Assembly (NCBI GenBank): GCA_963560005.1
Contig: CAUWNG010000025.1
Coordinates: 1 to 35,326 of the forward strand
Direction: 5' to 3'
Length of the DNA stretch: 35,326 nt
Source of the DNA: CAG-273 sp963560005
GTDB lineage: Bacteria > Bacillota > Clostridia > TANB77 > CAG-508
The notes below the pieces were generated by a model, which had not been told where the DNA came from, ran no database searches, and saw nothing but the letters and a program-made list of their open reading frames with translations. Position numbers and translations under genes: made by a program. Positions 22,758 to 31,943 of this stretch are shown here, piece by piece; within the stretch, counting starts at the first letter, position 1, and each line of letters starts with the position of its first letter.

Positions 22758-23387
22758 ATGAACAAAAATCTTGATGAAATTGTTGAATATAGAGGTGTGA
22801 CAGATTTAGTTATAGCTGAAGTATTGACAGATAATAATAAAGAGGGAGAAGGATACACAACAGGAGAAGTAATTGAATTAGTTGGTGTTGGAGAAATTTC
22901 AAAAACTACAAGTAATTCAAGCGAATCAAAATATTATAATAATATGGCTGCAATCGTAATTAATTCTACAGGAGCAGATGAAATTAAATGTTCTGTATCT
23001 GTAATTCCTCAAGATAAACTAGCATTTATCACAGGACAAGATTATGATGAAGAAACAGGAACATTGATAGAAGGAGAAAGAAAAGTAAAATATTTTGCTT
23101 TAGGATACAAAACTAAAAAAACCAATGGTGATGAAGTATATGTGTGGAGACACAAAGGAACATTTAATATTCCTGATAATACACATGCAACAGAAAATGA
23201 TGGAACAAATTCAAATGGTCAAGAGATAACTTATACTGGAATTTCTACAACACACAAATTTAAGAAAACAGGAAAGGTAGCAAAAGCTATCAATGTTGAT
23301 GTGGCAAAAGGTCTTGCAGATGTAAGCACATTCTTTGATACTGTTACAACAATAGATACTTTGAAAAAAGTAGATATTGTAGCTTAG
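22758..23387 (+). CDS. Major tail (tube) protein, TP901-1/phi13 type
   Basis: 209 residues, with GGAGGGTAAAAAC upstream. Beta-rich: NLDEIVEYRGVTDLVIAEV, ALGYKTKKTNGDEVYVWRHKG, GISTTHKFKKTGKVAKAI. This is the phi13/TP901-1 tail tube family, whose hexamers stack along the tape measure. Next come the tail assembly chaperones, as expected. Confidence 0.85.
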   Translation: MNKNLDEIVEYRGVTDLVIAEVLTDNNKEGEGYTTGEVIELVGVGEISKTTSNSSESKYYNNMAAIVINSTGADEIKCSVSVIPQDKLAFITGQDYDEETGTLIEGERKVKYFALGYKTKKTNGDEVYVWRHKGTFNIPDNTHATENDGTNSNGQEITYTGISTTHKFKKTGKVAKAINVDVAKGLADVSTFFDTVTTIDTLKKVDIVA

Positions 23388-23398
23388 GAGGATAAAAA

Positions 23399-23734
23399 AT
23401 GGATCTAAAATTAAATATTTATGAAAAAAGAAAAATCATTAAAACTTACACAGCAGAAACATACGATTTGATGTTTGGAACAGTAGAAGATCTATTAGAT
23501 GTTATGGATATTGATAATATTCAAGCAGATAATAGAACAGAATTATTAAAGGCAGTTGCAAAAGTATTAGCACATTCAATGGATATTGTTAAACCATTAC
23601 TTAAAGATGTATTTGAAGGCTTAACGGACGAAGAATTAAGAAATACCAAAATAAGTGAAATAGTAGATGCTTTATCTAATATAGTAACATATTCAATCAA
23701 TCAAATAACTAAAGGAAATAACGGAAAAAACTAG
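23399..23734 (+). CDS. Tail assembly chaperone, short form (gpG-like)
   Basis: 111 residues, helical, ending KGNNGKN at TAG 23732-23734. It stands between the tail tube and the tape measure, the invariable place of gpG. Acts by coating the tape measure during tail assembly. The last codons form the slippery heptamer A AAA AAC for production of the longer form. Confidence 0.8.
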   Translation: MDLKLNIYEKRKIIKTYTAETYDLMFGTVEDLLDVMDIDNIQADNRTELLKAVAKVLAHSMDIVKPLLKDVFEGLTDEELRNTKISEIVDALSNIVTYSINQITKGNNGKN

Positions 23735-23952
23735 AAGAGGGGGACATATCTGATGTTCCCCTTTATCAGATATTCTTTGAATTGGAAATGCAAATTTGCG
23801 AACGATTTCCAGCAGTTACACCATTTTCAATAAGAAAAGAAAAAATAAAGGAAGTATTTTTATTAGTTAGAAGATTAAATATTTATTATGATAAAGGTAA
23901 AACCAAAAAGAAAAAAATAAACAGGAGACCAGCTGGAGACAGCTGGTTTTAA
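23399..23952 (+). CDS. Tail assembly chaperone, long form (gpGT-like, -1 frameshift)
   Basis: Zero frame to 23731, then -1: the second part reads KKLEEGDISDVPLYQIFFEL and goes on for about 75 codons to TAA 23950-23952. It has no start of its own, fills the gap exactly up to the tape measure, and has the aromatic/charged look of T domains. The slip site and a following hairpin are described separately. This is the classic siphovirus arrangement and is distinct from the CGG sites, which are +1. Confidence 0.82.
23725..23761 (+). promoter_or_regulatory. Programmed -1 frameshift signal
   Basis: Heptamer A AAA AAC at 23725-23731 in the right phase, stop TAG directly after, and a stem at 23740-23761 (GGGG-ACAT paired with ATGT-CCCC, one bulged T) eight bases downstream. 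All three parts of a standard -1 signal are present. Confidence 0.85.
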
Positions 23953-23979
23953 TTTGCGTAAAAAAAGAGGTGAGTAAAA

Positions 23980-26900
23980 GTGGCTAATAAAGGCGAAGAT
24001 ATAACAACCAAATATAAACTGGATATATCTGAATTTAAGAAAAATATAACTGAAGCAAATAATCTAATGAAACTTTCTAAATCAGAATTTAGCAAAGCTA
24101 GTAGTGGATTAGATGATTGGTCAAAATCAACAGATGGTTTAAATGCTAAATTGAAGCAATTAAAAACATCAATAGAAGCTCAAACATCAAAATTAAAAGC
24201 ATATCAATCACAATTACAAACTGCACAAAAATATGAGAAACTATCTGCTACTGAAGTTGAGAACCTAAAGCAAAAACTAGAAGAAGCTAAAAAGACTTAT
24301 GGAGAAAATTCTGATGAAGTTAGAAATTTAGAAAGCCAATTAAATAAAGCAGAATCTGCTCACTCATCTATGAAGAAACAAGTTGCAGATTTAACTGTTA
24401 CTGTAAATAATCAAGAAGCAACTGTAGCAAAAGCTGAAAAAGAATATAGTAATTATAGTGCAAAATTAAAAGAGGTACAATCTGCAGAAGAAAAAGCAAA
24501 AAGTGCAACCAGTCAATTATCAAGTACAATCGAATCACAACAAAGTGCAGTTAATAAAGCAAAAGAAGCATATAAAGAAGCGGTATTACAATATGGTAAG
24601 AACTCTACTGAAGCAAAGAACCTAGCAAAAGAAGTAAAAACTTTGTCTAGTGATCTAGATGAAAATAAAACAAAAATGGAAAGTGTTGATAAAGCAGCAG
24701 ACAAATTAGACAAGAGTATAAAAGATGCAGGCAACTCTGCAAATGAAGCTTCTCAAGGTGGTTTTACTGTTATGAAAGGAGTTCTGGCAAATTTAGCAGC
24801 AGATGCTATTGAAGCTGGAATCGGAGCCTTAAAAAGATTGGGTACAGCTATACTTGATGTAGGAAAACAAGCAATAGCAGGATATGGCGATTATGAACAA
24901 TTAGTTGGTGGTGTTGAAACACTATTCAAAGATAGTTCTGGAATTGTTGAAGGTTATGCAAATAATGCTTATAAAACTGCAGGACTTTCTGCAAATCAAT
25001 ATATGGAAACAGTAACTTCATTTTCTGCTTCATTATTACAAAGCTTAAATGGAGATACAGAGAAATCTGCTCAAGTTGCTGATAAAGCTATAACTGATAT
25101 GTCCGATAATGCAAACAAAATGGGAACATCTATGGATATGATCCAAAACGCATACCAAGGTTTTGCTAAACAAAACTATACAATGCTAGATAACTTGAAA
25201 TTGGGGTATGGTGGTACAAAAACAGAAATGGAAAGATTAATCAGCGATGCAAATAAATTAGCACAAGCTCAAGGTCAAGCTGGAAATTTAACAATAGAAA
25301 GCTATGCTGATGTTGTCGAAGCTATACATCTAGTTCAAGACAATATGGGAATAACAGGAACTACAGCAAAAGAAGCAAGTACAACAATTCAAGGTAGTGT
25401 TAATTCTATGAAATCAGCATGGAGTAATTTGTTAGTAGGTATAGCAGATGACAATGCAGATTTTACAGGTTTAATGGACAATATGATTGATAGTATTGTA
25501 ACAGTAGCTAAAAACTTGCTTCCTAGAGTACAAGAAGTTTTGCAGAAACTTCCTGAATTAGTAAGTGGAATAATACCAAGATTAATATCTTTAATAGAAG
25601 GAATTTTACCAGATTTAATATCAGGTGTTACTCAATTAATTCAAAGTTTACTTAGTGTGCTTCCAAGTTTATTGCAATCTATAATTAGTACAGTAGCAAG
25701 TTTTTTACCTAATATAATTCAAACAATAATTGACATTATACCAGACATAATAAAAGCAATACAATTAACTTTACCTAAATTAGTAACTGCTGGAATACAG
25801 ATAATTACAAGTATTATTCAAGGCTTAGGAGAAATGTTGCCAGAAGTGATTGTACAAATTATTCAATTGATAAATATGATTATAACAGCTTTAATTGATG
25901 GAATACCAAATCTAATAAAAGCTGCAGTTCAATTCTTTATGGCAATAATCGATGCTATTCCACTTATTATAGAAGCTCTAACTACGAATATAGGAGAGAT
26001 TATAGATACTATTATTTATGGTTTAACAGATGCAATACCTACATTAATCCAAGGAGCAATTCAATTATTAAATGCTATTGTTGAAGCAATCCCTAAAATA
26101 ATACCAATGATAGTTGAAGCAATCCCAACAATTATAGAGTGCATAGTTACAGGTTTAACAGAAAATTTACCTGTAGTGATAGATGGTGCAATTCAATTGT
26201 TAATGGGAATTATACAAGCAATTCCACAAATTATACAAGCATTAATACCAGAAATACCAAGAATTGTTATAACTATAGTACAAGCGTTAATTGATAACTT
26301 ACCAACACTTATTCAAGGGGCGATTCAATTATTTATGGGGCTTGTAACAGCAATTCCAACAATATGTATGGAATTAATAAAAGCAATTCCACAAATAATT
26401 GTAGCAATTTTTCAAGCTTTAGCTCAATTACCTGAACAGTTAGGACAATTTTTCCAACGGAGCATGGGAAGGAATACAAAATGTTTTTGCAAATGTAGGA
26501 AACTGGTTTAAGGATATGTTCCAACAAGCATGGGACAATATTGTTGCTATTTTCCAAGGTATAGGAGAATTCTTTGGTGGTCTTTGGGATAATGTAACAG
26601 GAATACTTAGTGGTATAGGAGACTGGTTTAGAAATATGTTCCAAAGTGCATGGGATAATATCACAGGCATATTTAATGGAATAGGTAATTTCTTTAGTGG
26701 GGTTTGGAATAGTGTTACAAGTATTTTTAGTAATATAGGTGGCTGGTTTAGAGATAGATTTCAAGAAGCATGGAATAATATTACAAGTATATTTAGTGGA
26801 ATAGGCAATTTCTTTGGTGGATTATGGAATACGATTAAAGATAAATTTTCAAGTTTAGGAACAACAATAGGAGATGCTATTGGTGGAGCAGTTAAAGCAG

Positions 26901-27317
26901 GAATAAATGGAATAATATCTATGATTGAAAGTGTAATTAACAAAGGAATCGATATGATCAATGGAGCAATAAACTTAATTAATAAAATACCACGGAGTAA
27001 GTATAGGTAATTTTGATAGGGTTAATCTTCCAAGATTATATCGAGGTGGTGTATTAGAAAAAGGTCAGGTTGGTATATTAGAGGGTTCTGGTGCTGAAGC
27101 AGTAGTTCCGCTTGAAAAGAATAAAGGATGGATTAAAGCAGTTGCAAACGACATGAAGGAACAAATGAAAGATAATAATCTATCAACTACAAATAATATA
27201 TCAAATAATACCTCAAATACTAATAACTTCACTCAAATTATTAATGCACCAAAGCAACCATCAAGACTACAATTATATAGACAAACAAAGAACTTATTAA
27301 ATTTAGTAAATGCTTAA
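23980..27317 (+). CDS. Tape measure protein, two +1 shifts at CGG
   Basis: Segments 23980-26457, 26459-26992 and 26994-27317, about 1111 residues. Residues 1-250 are coiled coil; the TIGR01760-like/phage tail core follows (GYGDYEQLVGGVETLFK, MATSM-type region NANKMGTSMDMIQNAYQGFA). Residues 500-820 are hydrophobic helices with repeated LPxLIxGAIQL and AIPxII. Then come 40-residue Trp repeats and the usual C-term (RGGVLEKGQVGILEGSGAEA; LYRQTKNLLN). CGG at 26458 and 26993 break the frame; +1 gives FFQ-GAW and KIP-GVSIGNF. The length fits a tail of very roughly 160-170 nm. GTG start after AAAGAGGTGAG. Confidence 0.9.
26458..26461 (+). other. CGG +1 recoding site 6 (CGGA) in the tape measure
   Basis: CAA CGG AGC in the zero frame; CAA, GGA GCA TGG in +1 (F-Q-G-A-W). 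Later repeat units read F-Q-Q-A-W, F-Q-S-A-W and F-Q-E-A-W, so CGGA occupies exactly one residue place; this is an internal control. Confidence 0.88.
26502..26860 (+). repeat. 120-bp tandem repeats in the tape measure gene
   Basis: The block from AACTGGTTTA recurs at 120-base steps (26501, 26621, 26741), each coding 40 residues with pattern W-F-x-x-x-F-Q-x-A-W-x-N-I and a second half G-G-L-W/S-G-V-W. These alternate in Trp-to-Trp spacing of 22 and 18 residues. Likely made by duplication and able to change tail length. Confidence 0.85.
26993..26996 (+). other. CGG +1 recoding site 7 (CGGA) in the tape measure
   Basis: CCA CGG AGT in the zero frame leads to TAA at 27008-27010; CCA, GGA GTA AGT in +1 restores the standard tape-measure C-terminus. 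Confidence 0.88.
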
Positions 27318-27337
27318 GTTAGGAGGGGAAAATAGAA

Positions 27338-28198
27338 ATGTTTACATTAAAAGTTGAAAATACTAGAGGAGCGGTTATTGAACTTACAAATAATGAAGAA
27401 AATTATCAAGTAACAGATATTTCTGGATTAAACCCTCCAAACGCAAATATAAATACTTCAAATTATGCAAATGGTGATGGATCTTCTTTTAGCAGTTCCA
27501 GAATTCCAAATAGAGAAGTTGTTATTACTGTATATATTAATGGTGATATTCAAAAGAATAGATTAACATTATATAAATTTTTTAGAAGCAAAGAGTGGTG
27601 CAAAATTTATTATAAAGATGAGTACAGAGATGTATTTGTTGAAGGATATGTACAAACATTAGATGTTACACCTTTCGTACAAAAACAAGTTGCTCAAATT
27701 TCTATTTTGTGTCCAGATCCATACTTAAAAGATATTGAAACAATAGTGCAAAGTATTTCAAAAGTTATTAAACGATTTACTTTCCCATTTTCTATAAATA
27801 TAGATAAACCAATTCCTTTTTCTTCTTTTGAACTTGAAAAAGTAACAAATGTTATAAATGATAGTGAGAGTAAGACAGGATTAATTATCAATGTAAAATT
27901 TATGGGAACAGTTAATAAATTAGAAATTCGTAATGTTGATACAGGCGAAAATTTTATTATAGATTATGAATTTCAAAAAAATGATAAGTTAGTTATTAAT
28001 TGTAATAGAGGAAGTAAATCAGTAATATTAACAAGAGATGCAATCGAATATAATTTAATTCCTTATGTAAGAAGTGGTTCTACGTTCTTCCAATTAGGAA
28101 TTGGAGACAACAACTTCAGCTTTTTAGCAGATGATGGAAATGATGATATTTTAGTAGATATTCATTTCAATTATTACAAAGTATATTTAGGAGTTTAA
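27338..28198 (+). CDS. Distal tail protein (Dit-like)
   Basis: 286 residues following the tape measure. Beta-rich with the Dit/SPP1 gp19.1-like pattern: FTLKVENTRGAVIELTNNEE, IPNREVVITVYINGD, and KEWCKIYYKDEYRDVFVEGY, which belongs to the N-terminal ring domain; the C-terminal galectin-like part ends FNYYKVYLGV. It forms the hub between the tail tube and the baseplate. AGGAGGGG upstream. Confidence 0.85.
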   Translation: MFTLKVENTRGAVIELTNNEENYQVTDISGLNPPNANINTSNYANGDGSSFSSSRIPNREVVITVYINGDIQKNRLTLYKFFRSKEWCKIYYKDEYRDVFVEGYVQTLDVTPFVQKQVAQISILCPDPYLKDIETIVQSISKVIKRFTFPFSINIDKPIPFSSFELEKVTNVINDSESKTGLIINVKFMGTVNKLEIRNVDTGENFIIDYEFQKNDKLVINCNRGSKSVILTRDAIEYNLIPYVRSGSTFFQLGIGDNNFSFLADDGNDDILVDIHFNYYKVYLGV

Positions 28199-28204
28199 GG
28201 TTAT

Positions 28205-29359
28205 ATGGAAGAATTTTATTTATTAGATAATGAATTAAATAAAAAATATATAATTGATACATATTCAAGTGCAATATGGGCAAAGAGATATAACGACATT
28301 GGCGATTGTGAATTAGTTATATCTGCATCTATTGAAAATTTTAGAAAAATAAAGGAATGTAAGTATATTGCACGAAACGATGATGATATGGTTTGTAAAA
28401 TTAAAAAAGTAGAATTACAGACCGATGAAGAAAATGGAGATCAACTAATTCTTATAGGAAATGATATAACAGACATCTTAAATCAAAGAATAGTAATAAA
28501 GCAGACTAATTTTAATGGATTAGTTGAAGATTATATAAGGACTTTGATTAACGATTCGATTATTAAACCAACAAATGCAGATAGAAAAATAAAGAATTTT
28601 GCTCTTGCAAACAAAAAAGGCTTTTCTGAGACTATACGTGAACAAGTAACATATGATAATGTTGGAGAGAAGATACAAAAATTATGCAAACAATATGGAT
28701 GGGGATATAAAGTTACTGTTAATAATGGTAACTTTATTTTTGCGTTGTATAAAGGTAATGACATAAGTAGATATATTACTTTTTCACATAATTACGATAA
28801 TATTTCTACAACAGATTATGTGAAAGATGATAGCAATATAAAAAATGTTGCGTTAGTTGCTGGAGAAGGAGAAGGCGTAGCAAGAAAAACAATAACAATA
28901 GGAAATGGTAGAGGAATTGATAGACATGAATTATATGTTGATGCTCGTGATATTTCTAGTGAAATTGATTATGATGAATTATTAACAAATTATCCAAATG
29001 GAAAAGAAAAAGTTATAAATAATGTAATTTATTATCAAGTAAATGGAAGTAACATTGCAATACTCACAAAGAATGATGCTGGAGAAATTACAAAGGTTCA
29101 ATTATGTAACAATATTTATATGGAAAATCTAAAAAACACAGGGTATGAAAAAATGTCAGAACATACATCTATTACTTCTTTTGCTGGAGAAATAATAGTT
29201 GGTATGAGCTATAAATATAAAGAAGATTATAATTTAGGTGATATTGTAAATATCGTTAACGAATATGGAATCTCCATTAATGTGAGAATATCTGAAGTAA
29301 TAGAAAATCAAGATGATAATGGTTACACTATGGAACCAACTTTTGAAAATATAGAATAA
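28205..29359 (+). CDS. Gp37-like (Siphovirus ReqiPepy6) tail protein
   Basis: 384 residues. Opens EEFYLLDNELNKKYIIDTYSS, with SAIWAKRYNDIGDCELVI and DDMVCKIKKVELQTDEENG, the pattern of the Gp37-like (PF14594) family; it ends with EDYNLGDIVNIVNEYGISI, where the protein is related to gp27/Tal-like hubs. Role: tail-tip hub connecting Dit and the receptor-binding structures. Six bases after the Dit stop. Confidence 0.82.
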   Translation: MEEFYLLDNELNKKYIIDTYSSAIWAKRYNDIGDCELVISASIENFRKIKECKYIARNDDDMVCKIKKVELQTDEENGDQLILIGNDITDILNQRIVIKQTNFNGLVEDYIRTLINDSIIKPTNADRKIKNFALANKKGFSETIREQVTYDNVGEKIQKLCKQYGWGYKVTVNNGNFIFALYKGNDISRYITFSHNYDNISTTDYVKDDSNIKNVALVAGEGEGVARKTITIGNGRGIDRHELYVDARDISSEIDYDELLTNYPNGKEKVINNVIYYQVNGSNIAILTKNDAGEITKVQLCNNIYMENLKNTGYEKMSEHTSITSFAGEIIVGMSYKYKEDYNLGDIVNIVNEYGISINVRISEVIENQDDNGYTMEPTFENIE

Positions 29360-29382
29360 TAAAAATAGATAGGAGGCAGAAA

Positions 29383-30228
29383 ATGGAGATTGATGTTAAA
29401 TATAAAGTAGATGCTGGTTTTTTTGATGCAATCGATGAAGATAGAACATATTCAGCAGAAGATATGAATAGACCATATAGAAAATTGATAAGTAATGGCG
29501 TTTTTGCAACACCAGCAGGAACACCATCAGACTTTCTACAAGTTTTTGCAGCAGGTAATGAAATGAATGTAATTGTATCTGCAGGTTATGCTTTGATTGG
29601 AGACAAGTGGTTCGAAAATCCAAGTGACTTAATGATAACTATATCACAGAATTCGGAGGTACTACCGAGAATTGATAGTATTGTAGCACAAGTTGATAAA
29701 ACACAGACAGGAAGAGTTGGAAATATAGTTTATAGAAAAGGACAAGCTTCAAGTAATCCTGTGCATCCAAATATTAATACAGAAGAGGATATAGCGGAGT
29801 TTAGATTAGCGGATATTAGAATAAGTCCTTCGTGTGTAGAAATTACACAGAATTTGATTACTGATTGCAGAGGAAGTAGTGAATGTCCTTGGGTAACAAG
29901 TCTTATATATCAAGTTGATACTTCTACATTATATGTTCAATGGCAAGAAGCATACAAACAATATTATAAAGAACAAGAAGCGGAACATGATGCTTACTTC
30001 GAAGAATTTAAGAAAGTAATGTCAAACTTCTTCAAACAAGAGGAGAAAACTTTTGATGTATGGTTTCAAAAAATGAAAGATCAATTATCAGAAGATGCAG
30101 CAGGAAAGTTACAAGTTGAAATAGATAACTTAAGTGAAATTGTTATGGATGCTATATCTCCAATAACAACAGAAACAGGAGAAATACTAGCAACAGAAAA
30201 TGGAGAGTATATTGTAGCTGGCTTGTAA
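29383..30228 (+). CDS. Baseplate / receptor-binding scaffold protein
   Basis: 281 residues. The N-terminus (DEDRTYSAEDMNRPYRKLIS, NEMNVIVSAGYALIGDKWFE) is typical of BppU-like or DUF2479-type attachment domains found at the baseplate periphery. Residues 190-265 are helical coiled coil (WQEAYKQYYKEQEAEHDAYF). The C-terminus carries two ETGE-type short repeats (TETGEILATENGEYIV). It probably carries the variable protein that follows. AGGAGGCAG upstream. Confidence 0.75.
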   Translation: MEIDVKYKVDAGFFDAIDEDRTYSAEDMNRPYRKLISNGVFATPAGTPSDFLQVFAAGNEMNVIVSAGYALIGDKWFENPSDLMITISQNSEVLPRIDSIVAQVDKTQTGRVGNIVYRKGQASSNPVHPNINTEEDIAEFRLADIRISPSCVEITQNLITDCRGSSECPWVTSLIYQVDTSTLYVQWQEAYKQYYKEQEAEHDAYFEEFKKVMSNFFKQEEKTFDVWFQKMKDQLSEDAAGKLQVEIDNLSEIVMDAISPITTETGEILATENGEYIVAGL

Positions 30229-30294
30229 TACAGTTATATTGCAAAATAGTTATTTTAATTTAAAAAATATGTTATTTTATAGGAGGAAAGAATT

Positions 30295-31149
30295 ATGATT
30301 AAGAAGATAACAGAGTTAGTAAAAGGACTACCAGTCAATGAAGATGTAATTCCATTTGTTGATAGTGCAAATGGAGAAACAAAAAAGGTAGTAATAGATG
30401 ATTTACTAAAAGTTATAGTTCCTAAAAATGCAGGTGCACACAACGGAATATATAGAGGAAAAGATATAACAGATCTATTCTATAATGGTACACTATCACA
30501 ACAAATAGCAGCAGGAACTTTTGATGATGTTTTTATAGGAGATTATATAATAGGAAAGGTAAGTAAAAGGAAGTATTTAGTTGCAGATATTAATTATCGA
30601 TTAAATATGGGAGATACTGAATGCAAGACACCACATATCTTAATGATTCCAGAAAGAATAATGGGAAATGCTAAGATGAATGATACTAATATTACTACTG
30701 GAGCTTATGTTGGTAGTAAAATGTATACAGAATATTTAGTACCATTTAAAGCTGTAATACAAAATGATTTTGAAACAAGTCATATAGTACAGCATAGAAA
30801 TCTTTTCACAAATGCTGTAACAAATGGATATGAAAGTGCTGGAGGATGGTTTGATAGTACAATAGAATTAATGAATGAAATTATGGTATATGGTAGTAAT
30901 ATATTCCATAACATACAAAATGGTACTAATATTGCATATAATTATACAACAGACAAACAACAATTATCATTATTCAGATTAAAACCTGATTTAACAGTAG
31001 CGAGAAATGATGCAGGAGATCGCTATTGGTACTGGCTTAGAGATGTCGTTTCTGCATCTAGCTTCGCTTTTGTCACCAGCGGCGGTGGTGCCCACTACAC
31101 CGGTGCATCTACCGCTGGCGGTGTGCGTCCAGCTTTCCTAATCAAATAA
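30295..31149 (+). CDS. DGR variable tail protein, C-type lectin-like
   Basis: 284 residues. The N-terminus (NEDVIPFVDSANGETKKVVI; NAGAHNGIYRGKDIT) is the mount seen in phage DGR targets, and the C-terminal half (from about 125) has the formylglycine-sulfatase/C-lectin-like pattern ending YWYWLRDVVSAS...GVRPAFLIK. The variable repeat encodes residues 250-281, at the receptor-binding face. Variable codons now read AGC, TTT, ACC, AGC, GGC, GGT, CAC, TAC and so on, where the template has mostly AAC. Its place next to baseplate genes says host recognition. AGGAGGAAAG precedes ATG. Confidence 0.92.
   Translation: MIKKITELVKGLPVNEDVIPFVDSANGETKKVVIDDLLKVIVPKNAGAHNGIYRGKDITDLFYNGTLSQQIAAGTFDDVFIGDYIIGKVSKRKYLVADINYRLNMGDTECKTPHILMIPERIMGNAKMNDTNITTGAYVGSKMYTEYLVPFKAVIQNDFETSHIVQHRNLFTNAVTNGYESAGGWFDSTIELMNEIMVYGSNIFHNIQNGTNIAYNYTTDKQQLSLFRLKPDLTVARNDAGDRYWYWLRDVVSASSFAFVTSGGGAHYTGASTAGGVRPAFLIK
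31043..31137 (+). repeat. DGR variable repeat (VR)
   Basis: 95 bases aligning without gaps to 31752-31846. Seventeen differences, all at template adenines (17 of 28 adenines, 0 of 67 other bases). The last shared block GGTGTGCGTCCAG plays the part of the initiation-of-mutagenic-homing region. Confidence 0.97.
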
Positions 31150-31157
31150 TCGAACAT

Positions 31158-31180
31158 CCGCTAGGGCTTGTCCCTAGCGG
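31158..31180 (+). promoter_or_regulatory. Hairpin/cruciform after VR
   Basis: CCGCTAGGG-CTTGT-CCCTAGCGG, a perfect 9-bp stem with a 5-base loop, nine bases after the target gene's stop, and unusually G+C-rich here. DGRs often have such a hairpin downstream of VR that assists target recognition. No T run follows, which argues against a simple terminator. Confidence 0.8.
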
Positions 31181-31212
31181 AATATAAAGGAAAGGAGATA
31201 ATTTGATTAGCA

Positions 31213-31728
31213 ATGTCAGAAATAAAGAAGAGCGAAAGAAGTGAAAGTAGATTACAGACAGTTCATAATGCATATAAGATAAGAACTGCAGTAACAAAAC
31301 TTGCAGAAAATAACTTTTATTTTGATTTGAATAAAATTAACGATGTAGTAGAACAAAACACAAAAAACATAACAGATGAAAAGCTAAAAGAAAAAGCCAA
31401 AAAGAGAATATATCAGTATTTTAATAATCAAATATTAAGAATAACAGATAAAGTTATAAATTCTGCCTGTGGAATAAATGAACATTTAAGAATAGCAAAT
31501 ACAATATTTCCAACATATATGTCTGAATTTGAAGAAAGACGACTAGAGCTAGATAAAGCAATGAGTTGTTGCAATGTTCTTCAAGATGAATTGCAATATG
31601 CTGGAGAATGTTTATATGCTGATCTAAATAGATTCACATCTTTAGTCATAGAAATTCAAAAAGAATTTAATATGATAAAAAAGCTCAGACAAACTGACAA
31701 TAGATTTCTTAAAGATATAAAACAATAA
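31213..31728 (+). CDS. avd: Avd-like DGR accessory protein
   Basis: 171 residues, all helical, with basic N-terminus (KKSERSESRLQTVHNAYKIR) and blocks typical of the Bacillota group of DGR accessory proteins (IANTIFPTYMSEFEERRLEL; MSCCNVLQDELQYAGECLYA; KLRQTDNRFLKDI). Avd forms a pentameric barrel of four-helix bundles that binds the template RNA and the reverse transcriptase. It lies between VR and the template repeat, the normal place. Longer than the 128-residue Bordetella Avd. ATG 31213 is used because a stop lies just upstream in frame. Confidence 0.85.
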   Translation: MSEIKKSERSESRLQTVHNAYKIRTAVTKLAENNFYFDLNKINDVVEQNTKNITDEKLKEKAKKRIYQYFNNQILRITDKVINSACGINEHLRIANTIFPTYMSEFEERRLELDKAMSCCNVLQDELQYAGECLYADLNRFTSLVIEIQKEFNMIKKLRQTDNRFLKDIKQ

Positions 31729-31751
31729 AATATAATTGGGGTAATCTTTAT

Positions 31752-31846
31752 ATGTCGTTTCTGCATCTAACTTCGCTAATGTCAACAACAACGGTAATGC
31801 CAACAACAACAGTGCATCTAACGCTAACGGTGTGCGTCCAGATTTC
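31752..31846 (+). repeat. DGR template repeat (TR)
   Basis: Non-coding copy of the VR, 709 bases downstream, in the same orientation. It is rich in AAC/AAT triplets (in VR phase: N-F-A-N-V-N-N-N-G-N-A-N-N-N-S). Changes at A in AAC/AAT/AGT can give neither stop codons nor CGG, because the third base stays C or T. The core RNA continues into the 97-base spacer before the reverse transcriptase. Confidence 0.97.
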
Positions 31847-31943
31847 ACTACTATACAAATTTTTATATGGACTAAGTTTCCATTTGGTAATAGTATGGGA
31901 AAGGGAAAGGAAAGGTTGTCCCTTCAATCCGTAAAAAAACTGA

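Noticed and set aside
31752..31934. Open frame over the DGR template repeat as a protein gene
   Set aside because: It is in a frame other than that of the VR, has no ribosome site, and the region is explained as template RNA.
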